Source: Dactylellina haptotyla
Lineage: Eukaryota; Ascomycota; Orbiliomycetes; Orbiliales; Orbiliaceae
Direction of reading: 5' to 3'
Assembly: GCA_031310005.1 (NCBI GenBank)
Contig: CM062385.1
Coordinates: 1,302,001 to 1,366,000 of the forward strand
Length of the DNA stretch: 64,000 nt
The first letter of the stretch is position 1. Each line of letters opens with the position of its first letter. A program made the translations under genes and the position numbers. Below the pieces are notes generated by a model. It ran no database searches. It was given only the letters and a program-made list of their open reading frames with translations, and was not told where the DNA came from. Of the stretch, positions 27,215 to 42,690 are shown piece by piece.

Positions 27215-28675
27215 ATTGGTAGCATTGAATAAAATGACTATCCACCATAAGTAAAATAATATTTACACTATAAAATAAGTGTATATTATATTTTTTTTTT
27301 TTTTAATTTAAATTAGTAAGGTGGTGGTTTAGATATACATTATATAAGTTATTAATTTTAATAAATTAAAATTATATTATATATTATATATAAGTAATTA
27401 TAATAAATAAATACTTTAAAAAACTTTTAGTTATAAATTAGTTTTATATTTGTAATAAATATCTGGATTTTTAAAATAATAATTAGATTTGGTTTAAATA
27501 TTTGGTTTAGGATGGTTAATGTGGAAGTTTATATACTACATAATCTAATAAAGATAGACAATTTGATAAAAGTAAGTAATTAGGATATTAACATATCGGA
27601 TGTATTATAGTAATAATAATCTATACAAAAATTGAAAAATTAATATAAATATTATAAAATTAATATAATAATAATAATAAATAATTATTTTTTTGTGATA
27701 AACTATAACTATTACCTCTAATTTCTTTCTTTTTTTTTATATATCATTTTATCCTTAAAAAATTATGAAGAAAAATATTTTTATTATTTAATACTTTTAA
27801 TTATTGTAAGTATTTAATGAACCTTAGTATTAGTACTTTTATTATTTTATTAAAATATTGAGTTTTAGAGATTAGTTGTGTAGCAATTGAGATTGGATTT
27901 CCTTTGTATAATTTTAAGTTTTAAAATTATGTATATAACTTAATAATATAAATTTTTAAAATTTTAAATCTATATATATAATTTGATAAATTTAATAATA
28001 AAAGTAGTTGGTAATTGTTTTTTAATTTTTAAATTAATATAAATAATTTAGATAATGAGATAATAAATTAAATATAATAATATATTAAAAAATTTTTATT
28101 TTAAATTAATAATAAGTATAAAATATATATTAAATATAAAATATAAAAATAAATAAAAATATAATATTTATAATAATTTATAAAAATAAAATATATAAAA
28201 AATACAAAATAAATTGTTTGGGATTTTGTAAAAAAAAAGAATATAAAAAAAAAAAAAAATATTAAATATTAAATTTATAATTGGTAGAAAGAATTATTAT
28301 ATGAAAAAGTATAATTTTTATATTAATAAATATTTAATTAGAATATTTTTTAATTAAAATATTTATATACTATATGGATGTAGAAATTATAAAGGATTTA
28401 AAAATACAAAATATAATAAAAATTATAATATATATATTAAATATAATAAAAAAATAATAATTTAAATAATAATTTAAGTAATAGCTTAAATTATACAAGT
28501 AATTTTTTTGGAAGTAATTAATTAGATAATAAATTTAATAAAAATAGTAATAAATAATAATATAAAAATATTAAATTAAATGTTTAAAATAATAATTATA
28601 TAAACCCAAATAAATATATAAATTTTGTAGTTATTATTTTTAAATAGGATTATTATTAATAAGTATAATGATAGA

Positions 28676-29411
28676 CATCAGCAAAAACTGTGTTGTCCTT
28701 AACACCCGCCCTAAGGTCGTTAAGGTCTTAAGGAGGTGTATAAAATGTAACACCCTATAAAAACAATTTTTGTTTTAAGAACCTATTTTTTAAATAGGAA
28801 AACGTAGGGGCTAAAAAAAAAGAAATACAAATTCCCTTAAAATAAAATTTAAGAGAATTTATACTCCTTTTTTAAAATTAAAGTTAATTTAACCCCCTTA
28901 TATTTTTTTATAAAAAAAATTTTAAATATATATAAAAAATTAATAAATTTATAAAGAATATATAAAAATTATAAATAAAAATACTTATTATTTAAATATT
29001 TTGATTGCTATTTTTATAAGTTATTAGTAAATAAATAATATTAATAAAAAGATTTTATTAAATTTAAAAAAATAATTTAGAAAAAAAAAAAATTATTTTT
29101 TATTTTATAAAAATTTATAAAATTTAATTTTAAGAAGAAAGTAGGATATAAAAAAAACTTTTTTTTCAAAAAAAAATAGGCGAAATTATTTAAATATATA
29201 AAAAAAGTGAATTGTACCCCTTTTCTTAATTACCCATTTAAAATTTAATATAATGGTAATGGTAATTAAAATTAAAATTAAAGTGTACAATTTTCTTTTA
29301 TATTAATACCACGACCACCATGACTACTATGACCGCCAGGTAGGGTGTTAAGGGCGTTAAGGAACCTGCTTCCGCCCTGCGGGCTTAAGGATAATACAGT
29401 TTTTCCTGATG
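28676..29411. mobile_element. TIR DNA transposon remnant, 736 bp, superfamily unknown
   Basis: The left end, CATCAGCAAAAACTGTGTTG, and the reverse complement of the right end, CATCAGGAAAAACTGTATTA, form inverted termini. Both continue with TCCTTAA and CCCGC motifs for about 30 bp. Near both ends are repeated GTTAAGG/CCTTAAC motifs. The interior is AT-rich and non-coding. Copy A has no such sequence at the aligned place (about 26.17 kb), which supports an insertion into B. Flanking duplication is unclear (aatgataga left, gatgtgata right), so the superfamily is left open. A close match to the left terminus also occurs at 48,366-48,388. Confidence 0.65.
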
Positions 29412-32400
29412 GATGTGATATTAAATTTTATTAAAATTAAAATTAGTATAAACTTTTTTAGAATAAAATTAAAAAATTTAAAAAAATTAAAATTAATAAA
29501 GTAGAAAAAAATAAAATTAGAAATAAATTTTGTAAAAAAAAAAAAAAAATTATAAAATTAATTGATAAAATTTCTAGATTATTAATTTTTATATTTAATA
29601 AAAATTAAATATTAAAAATAATTATTGAAATTGGATTTTTAAACTCTAATAATAAACTATAATATTTAAACATTGGAAGTGATTAAACAAATTATAAAAA
29701 TAATAATATTGAAATTAAAAATACATTAGATTTGAAAATTTTAAAATTAAAAAATCTATTTATTAAATATTTATATATAAAATTATACATAAACCTAGAT
29801 ATAGTAAATAAATTTTTATAATTTCCAAAATTTTTAATTATTTTAATATAAAGTAGATATTAGAAGTTAATTAAAATAAATAAAAATATTTAGAATAAAA
29901 TATTAAAATTTAATATATTTATTGTAATTGGTAATGTTTTTGAAAAATTTAATTAAAAAATGTTAAAAAAATATTGAAATTAAATGGTATAAATAATAAT
30001 AAATAGATTTAATAAAAAAATGTTTATTATTTAAAATATTTATATTAGGTTTTAATTAAAGAAAATAATAAAATTACCAATTTTAAGAAGTTTAGATCTA
30101 AGTTTCAAAGCTCTTCCAAGTTAATCCTAAAAGGTAACATAGGTATTAATAAGAGTGGTAATTATAAATGATATTATAAATTTAAAAGAATTTAAATACC
30201 TTGTAATAAGATAAAATTAATTTAAAAACTAGAAAATCCTGATTAAATATTTAATTATAAAAATAGATAAATGTAAAAATAACTTTTTATATAAAATTTT
30301 AATAATTGAAAAATTGGACAAGTTAAAAAAATAAATTAAATAAATAATTGTGTTAAAGGTTGGTAAAAAAAATTTTGTTTAAATAATATTAAAATTATTA
30401 AATATAATTATTAGTAATATATTTTAAAAATTTCCCCTGTAATTTATATTATAATATTTAATAAAATAAAATAAAAAATTTCGAAACAAAAATTATTAAA
30501 AATAAAATTATTAAAAATAGAATTTATATTATTAAATATAATTATAATTATATTATTTATAAAAATTTATAAAATATTTAAAGACATTTTATTAATTATA
30601 AATAATTTTTATATTAAAGTAAATAAATATTATAGTTTATAATATAATATTTAAGATAATAATTATTTAAGGAAAGAAAATAAGTGTTTAATTAGTTTGT
30701 AATATTGGAAAATTATATTAAATGGAGTTACTAAATAACATTTAAAAATAATGCAAATTATAATTAAGAATATAAATATTAAATATTTTAATAAATTAAA
30801 TAAGAAAAAAGTAAAAAAACTACATATTAATAAAATATTTAATAAAATTAATAAAGATTTTGTAAAAAATATAAAAAATAATACCCAAGTAAAAGTAAAT
30901 TGTTAATTATTAACAACTATAGACTAACAATAGATAAAAAACAATTTATTTAATAATATATTAAAATTGGTTGTAATATCAACCCCAAACAATACACTGG
31001 TTTACCTAGCTGGAATAGCAGAAAAGCCAACGCAGATAATTCCGGAAATAGACATCAGTAACTTGGGTAGCTAGATAGATGCGATAACTGTTAAAATTAG
31101 AGGAATCAAGAAACTGGTTATACTATTAATAGAAATAATTTAAGAAATATTAAATAATAGATTTAGATTTTTATCCTTATTATTAGTAGATAATATAAAC
31201 TTTATAAATTTTATATTAATTAAATTTTAATTAAAAAAAGTATTATTATTAATAAATTTAACTATTATTAAATTAATTATAAATATAGTGAAAAATAATT
31301 TTATATTTAAAATAAAAACCTTTCAAATATTATTAAAACTTTATATATTGTTTAAAAATAATAAATTTAAAAATAATAAATTTAAATTAAATATTTTATA
31401 AAGTAGAATATAAAGTAGAATATAAAATAAAAATAATTATAAATAATAAAAATAAAAATATTAATAAATATATAAAAATAATTAATAATTTTTAATTAAC
31501 AAATTTAATAAATTTTAAATTTATAATTTTAATTAAATTTATAAAAATATGAATTTTATTAAATAAAAATTTTATATTAATTATAAATATTAAAAATTAA
31601 ATACTTAATAAATTTATTATAAAAAAAAGGTATTATAATTATAAAAGATAAAAAATAATTCTATAGGATATTAATAAATAAGAAATAAAATTTTTAATTA
31701 ATAAATAAGATATTTATATATTAAAAGGAAAAAATTTATTAAAATAAATAATAATTAAAAAATTATTAAAAAATATAATCATCTTTAACTATAAATATAA
31801 TAAAGAAATAATAATAAAATACAATAATAAGTTAAAAACAAAAATTACTAATATAATAGAGATAATAATAGTAATGTTTTTAAAAAAAACTTAAACTTAT
31901 TAAAAAAAAATTCTTTTTATACTACTAATATAAATTTAAAATTAGTTAAATTTATTACTTCTTATTATAATAAGAAATTTAAATTATTAGAGAATTTAAA
32001 TTTAAAAAATAAATTAAAAATAAAAATATTTTTATAAATATTTGGAAAATAGAGTTTTAGTTCTGAAAAATTAGAAATTAAAAAAGAAATAATAAGGTAA
32101 AAAATAAATAATAAAAAAATAAAAAAAGTAAAAAAAATATATAAAATATAAAAAATTAATAAACTTATTAAAAAAGCGAAAAATTTTAAAAAAAAAAAAG
32201 AAATAGTGTAATATAGAAATATAAACTGCTTAAATAGTAGAAAAATTACCCAAAAATATATTTATACCAATAAAAGCAGTAAAAATCACCAAAATAATTA
32301 AAATAACATCCAAAATAGCTAACACAGTAAAAAAAATAATTAAAATAATTAAGTTAAAAGTTATATTAATTAAATTTAAAAAAGTAAAAGTAATAAAATT

Positions 32401-34299
32401 TATTAAAACAAAATTTATAAAAGTAATTAAATTAGTTAGTTTAAAATTAATAAGGGTGAAGATTTTTGGTGATAATGAAAATAGAAATATTAATATTAAT
32501 TTTAATTATTTAATATTAATATATATATATAAAATAATTATAAAAAAAATATATTAATAAATAAAAATATTATTATTTAAAATAGGTATAAATTATATAA
32601 AGTATTATTTTTAATTAGATAACTTAAGTAAAATTTAATAATTAAATTAAATTAATAAAAAATAAATATAATTATAATTTTTATAGATAATGGAAAAATT
32701 TATTTATTATTATAAATATAATCTATCTTTTATAATAATTTATTATTAAATAAGATATACTCTATATTTAAAAAATGTTTTAAATTATTAGAATATATAA
32801 AAAAAATATAAAAATAAAGTTAAATTATAAAAAAATTTAATCTACATATTTTAATTTTTATAAATTAATTAAAATATTATATAATAAGATTATAAATATC
32901 CCCAATTTTAAAATATTTAAAATTTATATTATTAATTAAAGTAGATAGTATATAATAAATAATTTTTAAAAAATAAATTAAAGTAAATTATATTTAAAAA
33001 TATTTAAAAATAGGAAATAAAATAGTAAATAATTATATAATATATAAAGAATAATTATTTTAAATATTTATACTTTTAATATTTTAAACTTTAACACTAG
33101 TTTTTAATAATAAAATTTAATACCAAAATTTAAATAGTAATAATTGAATTTTTTAATATTTTATAAATATTAGAACAGTTTTTAAATAGTGATAATAGTA
33201 TTAACAAAATAATTAATAAAAATTATTAAAAATAAAATTATTTATAATAATTATGTTAGGCTATAATAGCCTATAACATTATTATTATAATAATATTTAT
33301 GATGATAGTGAAAAAAAATATTTATTATAAATACTAAAAGGTAAAGTTATTTTAAGTAATTAGATAAAAAAAATTAAATTTTATTTTTATTTAAAAAAAG
33401 AATTAATTATTAATTTAATTAATAATAGTAATTATAATAATAAATTAAAAAATATTGTAGAGTGTAATAAAATAGATTATATTAATATTTATAATAAGTA
33501 AAATTATAATTAATATAATTAATATAATCAATATAGCTAATAAAGTTATTAAAAAAAAGGATTAAAATTTAGAGGTAATAAATATAAACTTTTAAAAATA
33601 TTGTAGTTATTTTTAATTAATTTATAATATTATTAAAATTTATATATATATAAAATATATTTAATTACTATAATTAGCAATAATATTATAATTAGTACAA
33701 AATTATTCAAGTTTACAATTTTTTATCAATTAATTTTTATAATCTTTATTTAATATATTTTATTAGAAATAGTTATGATTATAGTCCGTATAACCTACAA
33801 GGCTAATATAATCTAGTAGTTAATAATTATTGTTATTATTAAGATTTGAAATCTATATATTAAATATTAAATATGGATTATAGATATTAATAGGGCATTT
33901 ACTGCCTATTTGTATTATAGGATTTGAGATTGAATAATTTTAGGTTTAGTATTATATAGATTATATTTAATATAATTAAAATATTGTATAATTTAGTTAA
34001 TAGAAATGAGTTTTATAGTAATAATTATTATAAATTATGTTTTGAGTTAAACATATTAAATAATATAAATATAGGTATATATATAATAAAAATAAAAATT
34101 AAAATTATTTAAATTAAAAAAAATAAAGGAAAATTGGTAGATTAAAAATTAAATTAATAATAAATATATGATTACTATAGTAGGTTATTAAAATTAAATA
34201 ATAAAATATTAATATTACTATTAATAGTTAAATTATTAAGAATAATAGCTATATTATTAGTATTATTAATATTATTATAAATAAATATATTATTAAATG

Positions 34300-37200
34300 G
34301 ATTATTAAGGTCTTGTATATCTTAACTATATTAATACTAATATTATTATAAATAAAATAATTAATATAATCAGTATAAATGAGGTAATTGCGATAGGTGC
34401 TATAATTGGTAAATAAATGATTATTAGAATAATTGAAATAATGATTAATAAAATAAATAAATAAATGATTGTCGAAATAATGACCAGTAAGCTGATGACT
34501 AACGTAATAGACATAACCACCAGCGTACGGATAACTAGTGGGCGGCGCCGCCAAATAACCCGCTACCAAACGATGTACGAAATGAATATATAGCGCCGCG
34601 TTGGGATTATAATAGGAATTATAATAATGACCAAAATAATGGTGATAACCACTATTATAACAGCTAGAATAGCCAGAGTAATTAGATATAGTTATTTAGT
34701 TGGAATGGATTATTTAGGATTGTTTTGAAAAAATATTATAAAGTATTAATATTTATAATAAATATATTTTATATTTTTTTAGAATATAATACTTATAATA
34801 CCCACTTAGAAGTATTTTATAGAATTGATGGATTATTAAATGGCTTATATAATTATTATAATGGATTGTCTAAATCGCTAGGTTTATTTAGACTATTACT
34901 ATTATCTGTAAGGTCACTCAAATTAAACCCGTATAAATATAGAAAATCATATAATCTATATAACCCATATAGGTAATTATTTAGAGAATTATTTAAAGAA
35001 TTATTATTATTATTATTATTATTAAGAGGACTTTTAGGATTATTATATAATTTATAGGGATTATTATTTAAAAGATTATTAAGTTTACTAGGCCTATTAT
35101 ATAATTTTTATAATTTATCGCCTGGAGGTGGAGATCTATTAAGAGATCTATTAGGACCACTAGGACTACTAAGACCACTATATAACCCACTATTATCTAG
35201 ACTAGACCCAAATTTATTCTTCTTAAATTAGTAATATAAATTAAAATGCAATTAAAAATTAAAACCCAAATTAATTGACTATTTTTAATTAAATTACTTA
35301 AATTTATACCCTAAAAATTTTATAATAATAAATAAATATAATTTAATTTATAAAAATATAAATCTATTTATAAAAATATAAATCTATTTATAAATAAAAT
35401 ATATAATTAAACAATTACACAAAGATTTGGATTAATTAAATTAATTTTTTTAAATTATTTATATAATATAGCCTTATTTTAATATTAATAAAAATTAAAT
35501 GATTATATAAAAATGATTCTCAAATTTAGTTTAAATTTGGATAAATAGGTTATAGAATTAGTAGATTGTTTTAAACTAAATTTTGGTAAAAGTAGAACTA
35601 TTTTTAATATATCTACTTTTATAATAAATAATATTAGAAAAAGTAGAAATTTAATAAAATATTTATAAAAGAAGATTATATATAAATATAATTATAAAAT
35701 ATTAAATAATTATTTTTATTTAAAAATAGTATATAATAAATTTAATATAAAAATATAATATAAAATATTAAAATTATATATTATAATAACCATTATTTAA
35801 TTTATTACTTTTTTAAATGATAAAAAAATTTTATAAAAAAAATTATAAAATATTTTAAATAAGTAATTTAAAGTAGAGATTAATAAAAAAAAATAATATA
35901 ATTATAATTATAATTTAGATTTTAATAAATTAAATAAATTAAAATAATATAAAGATTATAATAGTAAAGATTATAAGTATAATTATAGGTATAAAATTAA
36001 AAACTACTTTATTAATAATAATAATAATAATAGTTATAAAAATTTATTTAATATAAATATAAAAAATGAAAAAAATAAGAAAATTAATAAATATTTTATT
36101 AAAGAATAAAGGGACAAGGATAAGGATCGCGATGATAAAAATAGGAAGGATTATAAGACTTTCAAGAGCAAACGGAAGGATGACCGTAAATTCGGCCGCC
36201 AGTACCGCTTCAAGCCCAAGTACAGTAAAGGCTACATGAATGATAAATTCAAAAAGAAATATAGATTATTAAAACTATTAATATTATTATATAATTTATA
36301 CAGCCTACCACTTAGAAGACTACCAAGACCACCTAAACCACTATATAACCTATATAAACTATTACTACCTAAACCATTGGGGCCCAACCTATTTTTCCTA
36401 AATTAATAATATAAATTAAAATATAATTGAGAATTAAAATCTAAGATAATTAATTATTTTTGGTTAGATTATTTAGATTCGTATTTTAAAAATTTTATAA
36501 TCATAAATGGATATAATTTAATTTATAAAAATATAAATTTATTTATAAATAAAATATATAATTAAGTAATTATATGAGGACTTAAACCAATTAAATTAAT
36601 GTTATTAAATTATTTATATAAAGTAATATTATTTTAATATTAATAAAAATTAAATGATTATATAAAAATATTATTAAAATCTAATTTAATATTAAATAAA
36701 TAAGTTATAAAATTAATAAAATATTTTAAGTTTAATTTTAGAAAAAATAAGATAGTTTTTAATATATTTATTTTTATAATAAATGATGTTAGAAAAAGTA
36801 AAAATTTAATAAAATACTTATAAAAGAAAATTATATATAAATATAATTATAAAATATTAAATAATTATTTTTATTTAAAAATAATATATAATAAATTTAA
36901 TATAAAAATATATTATAAAATTTTTAAAATTATATTTAACAATAATTATTACTTAATTTATAACTTATTTAAATAATAAGAAAATTTTTTATAAAAAACT
37001 ATAAAATACTTTAAATAACTAATTAAAAATAAAATAAATAAAGAAGGCTAATATAGTTAATTATCAATTAAACTTTAATAAATTAAAGAAATAATATAAA
37101 ATTATAATAAATATTATAAACATAATTATAAAGTTAAAAATTATTTTATTAATAATGATAATAATTATAAAAGTTTATTTAATATAAATATAAAAATAAG

Positions 37201-37590
37201 AAGATTAGTAAATATTTTATTAAAAATAAAAAATAAGGATTATGAGGATAAGAATAAGAAAAATTATAAAATCTTTAAAAATATAAAAGAATAATTAAAA
37301 ATTTAACTATTAATATTGTTTTAAGCTTAAATATAGTAAGGGCTATACAAATAATAAATTTAAAAAAATAATTAAGTAAGTTATTATAAAATTATTTTAA
37401 TTATAATAATTTAAATTATTAGGTGTATAAAGGTTAAAATAATTATTTATAAAAATATTTATAAATATTATTAAAAATATAAAATATAACAAATTAAATT
37501 AAATATTTATAGATATATATTTTAATTATTATAATTTAAAAATAATTTAAATATATTAAATATAAAGATTTTTAATAATAAGAACTTTTA

Positions 37591-37631
<41 letters not shown>

Positions 37632-38900
37632 TTAAAATAAACTTTTAAGAAATAACTATTAATTATAATATTAAAATTATTAAATAAAATTTTTTTAATT
37701 ATATTATTTATTATAAATATAATAAATATTTTATCTTTTATAATAAATTAATAAAGTATATAATTATAAAATATCTAATTATTTTTATAAAAGATGTAAA
37801 TATAAAATTAGAAGAGGGACTCCTTATAATCTATACATAAAAACCAAAATAAGGTAGTATATAAATTATATATACTAAAATTAAAAAAAAAATTAATATT
37901 TATAATTAAATTAGTATTTATAATATTAATAAAATAGAATTATATTTTAATTCTAAAAACTTGAATAAATGGTTATTGATAGTACCTGATTTTAAATGTA
38001 TAATAATAATTGAGATGAATAGTAATTAATTAAAAATATATTAGATTATTATAAACATATTAATTATTAATAATATTATTAGATATAAATTAAGATAATA
38101 TTTAAAATTAAATATTAAGATTAAAATTGTTAAATAAATATTATTATTTAAAAATATAAAAATTTATATAGTTAATATTTTAAAAATTAATCTTTTACTA
38201 AAAAATGATTTTTAGTTTTAAAAGGTAATTATAAATTATAAAATTAATAATTATTTTTTTAAATATTAAAATGTAATAATATTATATAAAATAATTAATA
38301 AAGGATACTTTAAAATTATAATAATTATAATTATTATAATAATATAATTAAATATTTTTAAATAAATATTAATTAAATTAATATTATTTAATAATAAAAT
38401 ATTTAAATTATTTAATTAAATATTTAAATTAAGTTATAGAAGAATATACTTTACATTTATAATAAATAAATAAAATTTTATAATTTATTTTAATTAAAAT
38501 TTAAAATTAATAAAAATTTTAAAAGGGATATTATTAAAAATAATAAAAACTTTTTAAAATCTTATAAATTAATATTAGTTAAATTTAATTTTATTATTAA
38601 AACTATGAAATTGATATTTTAATCAAAGAGGAATGTATATTTTTATTTAAAAAAATTAATATTATTATAAATATACATATAATACCTACTTGTTTAATAT
38701 AAATATATATTATATTAGATTAGGTAATTTAAGGATTAAAATAGAGTTAAAATATTTAATAATTATTATAAAATAATTAAATAATATATTTTAAATTAAT
38801 ATATACTAAAATACAATTTTTTAAAAAAATATATAGTAGTTTAATTAAAAATTCCTATTATTATAGGCTAAACATAATTTAATAAAGATAAAGAAATTAT
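34300..38900 (+). mobile_element. Inner copia-like block of copy B
   Basis: This lies between the gypsy protease and gypsy RNase H traces. It begins with asparagine- and leucine-rich gag-like traces (a GC-richer island at 34,480-34,625) and continues through a doubled gag region. It ends with traces resembling Ty1/copia protease followed by GAG-pre-integrase: IYIVNILKINLLLKN near 38.16-38.21 kb and YIRLGNLRIK near 38.73 kb, compared with family patterns YVPxLKxNLLS and HxRLGHLxxK. No bounding copia LTRs were recognised and the copia reverse transcriptase was not located, so it looks truncated. It is broken throughout. Alternative: a divergent gag belonging to the gypsy element itself. Confidence 0.4.
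35095..37395 (+). repeat. Tandem duplication of gag-like region in copy B
   Basis: About 35,095-36,265 and 36,285-37,395 align end to end, with period near 1.1-1.2 kb. Copy A has this region once. Each unit starts with a leucine/proline-rich segment (ACCACTATATAACC in both) and ends with a basic segment. In unit 1 the basic end (36,109-36,262) is GC-rich and readable, with many Lys, Arg and Asp, whereas in unit 2 it is AT-degraded. The duplication therefore arose in B after its split from A, and RIP acted unevenly on the two units. Confidence 0.75.
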
Positions 38901-41900
38901 TTTATATACTATTAATAAATAATTATAAGAAAAGATTAAACCTAAAAATCTACTAATTATCTAATATAAATAAAAAAATAAATAACTTGTTTAATAATTT
39001 TTATTAAAAAAATACATAGTTTAAGTTAATAAAGTAAAATTTAAATTATTAATATTTATAATTAAAAATTTTTTAAAGAGTTAGTAGGACTAATATAAAT
39101 ATTATTATTTTAAATAAAATATATAGAATTTAAATTTTTAATAAATTATTATAAAATATAAAGACATAAAAACAATTTTAAATTTATTTATATAAATATA
39201 TTAATAAAATTTGATATAAATATTAATTTTATAAAAAATAGGCTATTAAATAAAAAATTATAATAAATATTAAAATATTAAATAGTATTATTAAACCCAA
39301 CTTAATTATAATAATACTAATTATAAAAATAATTGGTTGGTTAAAAAATTACTTTATTATATCTTATTATAAGTTATTTATATTTTTTACCAGTTAAATA
39401 TATATTTATAAGATTAATAAAAATTAATTATAATATTATATAAAGAAAATAATAAAATATACATTATATTAATAAATATATTAAATAATATATAATATTT
39501 AAAAAAGAGGTTAAGTATATATTAATTAAATTATTATAAGCTAAGTTATATATAGATAATATAATTAATAAATTAAAATTTAAAATTATAATATAAATAT
39601 TAGTAGAAATATAAAGTAAAATATACTTTATAAAAAAGAATACTAATAGTATTAAATGGATTAGGTTAATATAATTAATAAAATTTCAAAAATTAAAATA
39701 TAAATATAATATATTAAATTATACTTAATTAAATAAAAAATATTATCTATACTAAATAAATATAATATAACGCTAGCACCTAAAATATTATATTAGATTT
39801 TATAATTATATTATCCTTAGATAAATTGTTAATTATTTTAATATATATATTGTAGAGAAATTGGTAATTATTAAAAAATAAAGTTTTATTAAAAATAAAG
39901 TTTTTACATATTTTATATGATTTAAAGATATATATTAATATAATAGAATATCTTTAAAATTATTATTTATTATTTATAGTAGTTTTGGAATTAATAAAAT
40001 TAAAAATTAAATTATTGTATAATATATTAAAAGAGTTTAAATATTAAAAAAAGTTAGATATTAATAATAAAATTAAAATTAAAAAATTGGTTGTTAAAAA
40101 GTAATTAACTTTAAGATTTCTATAGAAGAGTAAATTAGGTAAATTTGTACTAAACAAAATTATATTCTATTTATTAAAATATTAATTAAATATTTAAAAG
40201 ATTTTAAAATTTAAAGGGTATATAACTATATTTAATTAATATTTTTGAAAATATTATTTCTATATTATTTAAATAATATTAAACTATTATTTATAAATAT
40301 AAATATTTTAATTAAAAGTTTTAATACTATAATATATTATATAAAAAAATATAATTTATAAAAATATATTTAATTAATTATTAATCCAATTAATAACCTT
40401 TTATTAAGACTGTTAAAGGATACTAAAACTAAATACTAGCTTATAAATTTTAAAATAATTTATATATTATAAATAATTAAGAAAATAAGATATTAAATAA
40501 AAATATATTAATAATAATAATATATATGGATTATTAATTAATTATATATATATTAAAAGAAATAAAACTAAAAAGTTATTATATTAATTTAAAATTTATA
40601 TTAATTAGATAATATTTATTATAATTTTATAATATATATATAAAATATTGTTTTAATAAAACTAATATAATAGTAGATATACTATCTAGGTTACCTATTA
40701 AAATGGAAAAATAACTAGATAATTTTTTAAAAATTTTAAACAATAATATAATTATATTATATTATTATATAAAGATTTGTAATATGTATATACCTAACTA
40801 CTATTATAAAAATAAATAAAATGTTTAAAAGCAAGATAATAATTAAATATAAAATAAACAAAGATTTCCAACTTATTATTAAAAATATAAATATTAAAAA
40901 TTATAATAATAAATATTATATATTTAATAATAATAGCTTTAAAATTTATATAAATAAATTATTAATATATGTAAATTAAATAGATAAATATTACCAACTA
41001 TATATATTAAATATTATAATTGGTAAAATATTTAAATTTAAATATAATAATTATAAATATACTAATTATAAATATATTTATAATAAAAAATTTTATATAT
41101 CAAATAACTTAATAATAAATTAAAAAATATATTAGTTATTATAAAATCTATAAAATATATTAGATCTTAAGATATAGCATACAACCAACTATAATAAATA
41201 TTATTCATATATTTATTTTAAATAATTTATATCAATTTTATATAAAAATTGCTAGATATTAAAGAATATAATATAATATTTATTATTATTAATAAATAAT
41301 TTAAAAAAAAGATCATATTAGGTAAAAATATTTAAATAATTAAAAATAAAAAGATAATCTATAAAAAATATTTTATAAATAAAGATTATTAAAAATATAA
41401 TATTTAATAGAAATTCCAAATTTTTATTAAAATTTTAGATAAAATTTATAAAAATCATTAAAATAAAATATTATTTTATTATAATTTATAATCTTTATAA
41501 TAATGGCGAATTTAAATAGTCAAATTAAATAATAGAAATCACTATACAATTCTAATTAATAAAAAATATAATTATAAATAGTAAAAATATAATATTTAAA
41601 AAATTTATTAATTAAAAGAAAAATTATAAATAAATTAAGTTCTATTTAAATAATAATAAAATAATATTTAATAATATAATATTAATAAGATAATCTATGA
41701 TAAAAACTTCTAAAGAATATCTATAACTGTTACACACTGGCAGCAGCAACCACTGTGGCACAGAACTAAAAGTTCGCATATAATCTGCACAGCCAGATTA
41801 TGCTGCTTACACTATATAAACTAAGACAGGAAACTGATATGTTATAATCTATAACAATAACTATATAATCTATAAATACTAAAATAAAGTAATATAATTA

Positions 41901-42690
41901 AAATAAAATATTTTAAAAAATTAATAATACCTGCGCATATACTAAAGAATATATACAATATAAATATAATGAAAAATATATATAATTATTAAATTTAAAA
42001 ATAAATAATTACATATTTTTAAACTTATATAAAAAAAAATTAATTAAGGGATATTTTTTATTATATAACTAAAAAATAAAACTATTATTTAAATTAAATA
42101 GATAATAAATAAAATTATTTAAAATTATTAAAATTATTAATTTATTAATTTATTATATAAATATATTATATACTTAAAAATAAAATTAAATATATAATAT
42201 TATATTAATTATTTATTTAAAATTTATTTTATTTAAATTTTATACAAATAAAAACTTATTTAAATATAAATTATATTATAATTTATTAAGTATAGTAGAA
42301 GTTAATGATTTTAATATTAATAAAATATTAGAAAATTAAAATTAATTTAAATTATTATATAAAATAAAGAAAATTTTTTAAAAATATATTAAAAAATATA
42401 ATAATTATAATATTAAATACTTTATTAAATAAACAAAATATTTAATTAAAAATAGCTAATAAATTAATACCAAGAATATTAATATATTAAATTTAATATA
42501 AAATTTTAAAAAATAATAGATATATTGTGTACTAATAATTTTAATAATTTTAATAATTATAATAATATCAATAATTGTTAAATAAAAACAAAAACGCCTA
42601 TATAAAATAATAAAATAATAGATTTTAGTTAGATAAAAATATTATATATAATAAGAAATATTTTTTTATTATAAATCGCGATAGGGCGAT

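Noticed and set aside
34249-34569. Minus-strand open frame of about 106 codons rich in Tyr, Asn and Ile
   Set aside because: It is antisense to the gag-like region of copy B, and its composition follows the AT-rich DNA.
34725-34976. 83-codon plus-strand open frame
   Set aside because: It is a surviving scrap of the gag-like region in a dead element, not an independent gene.
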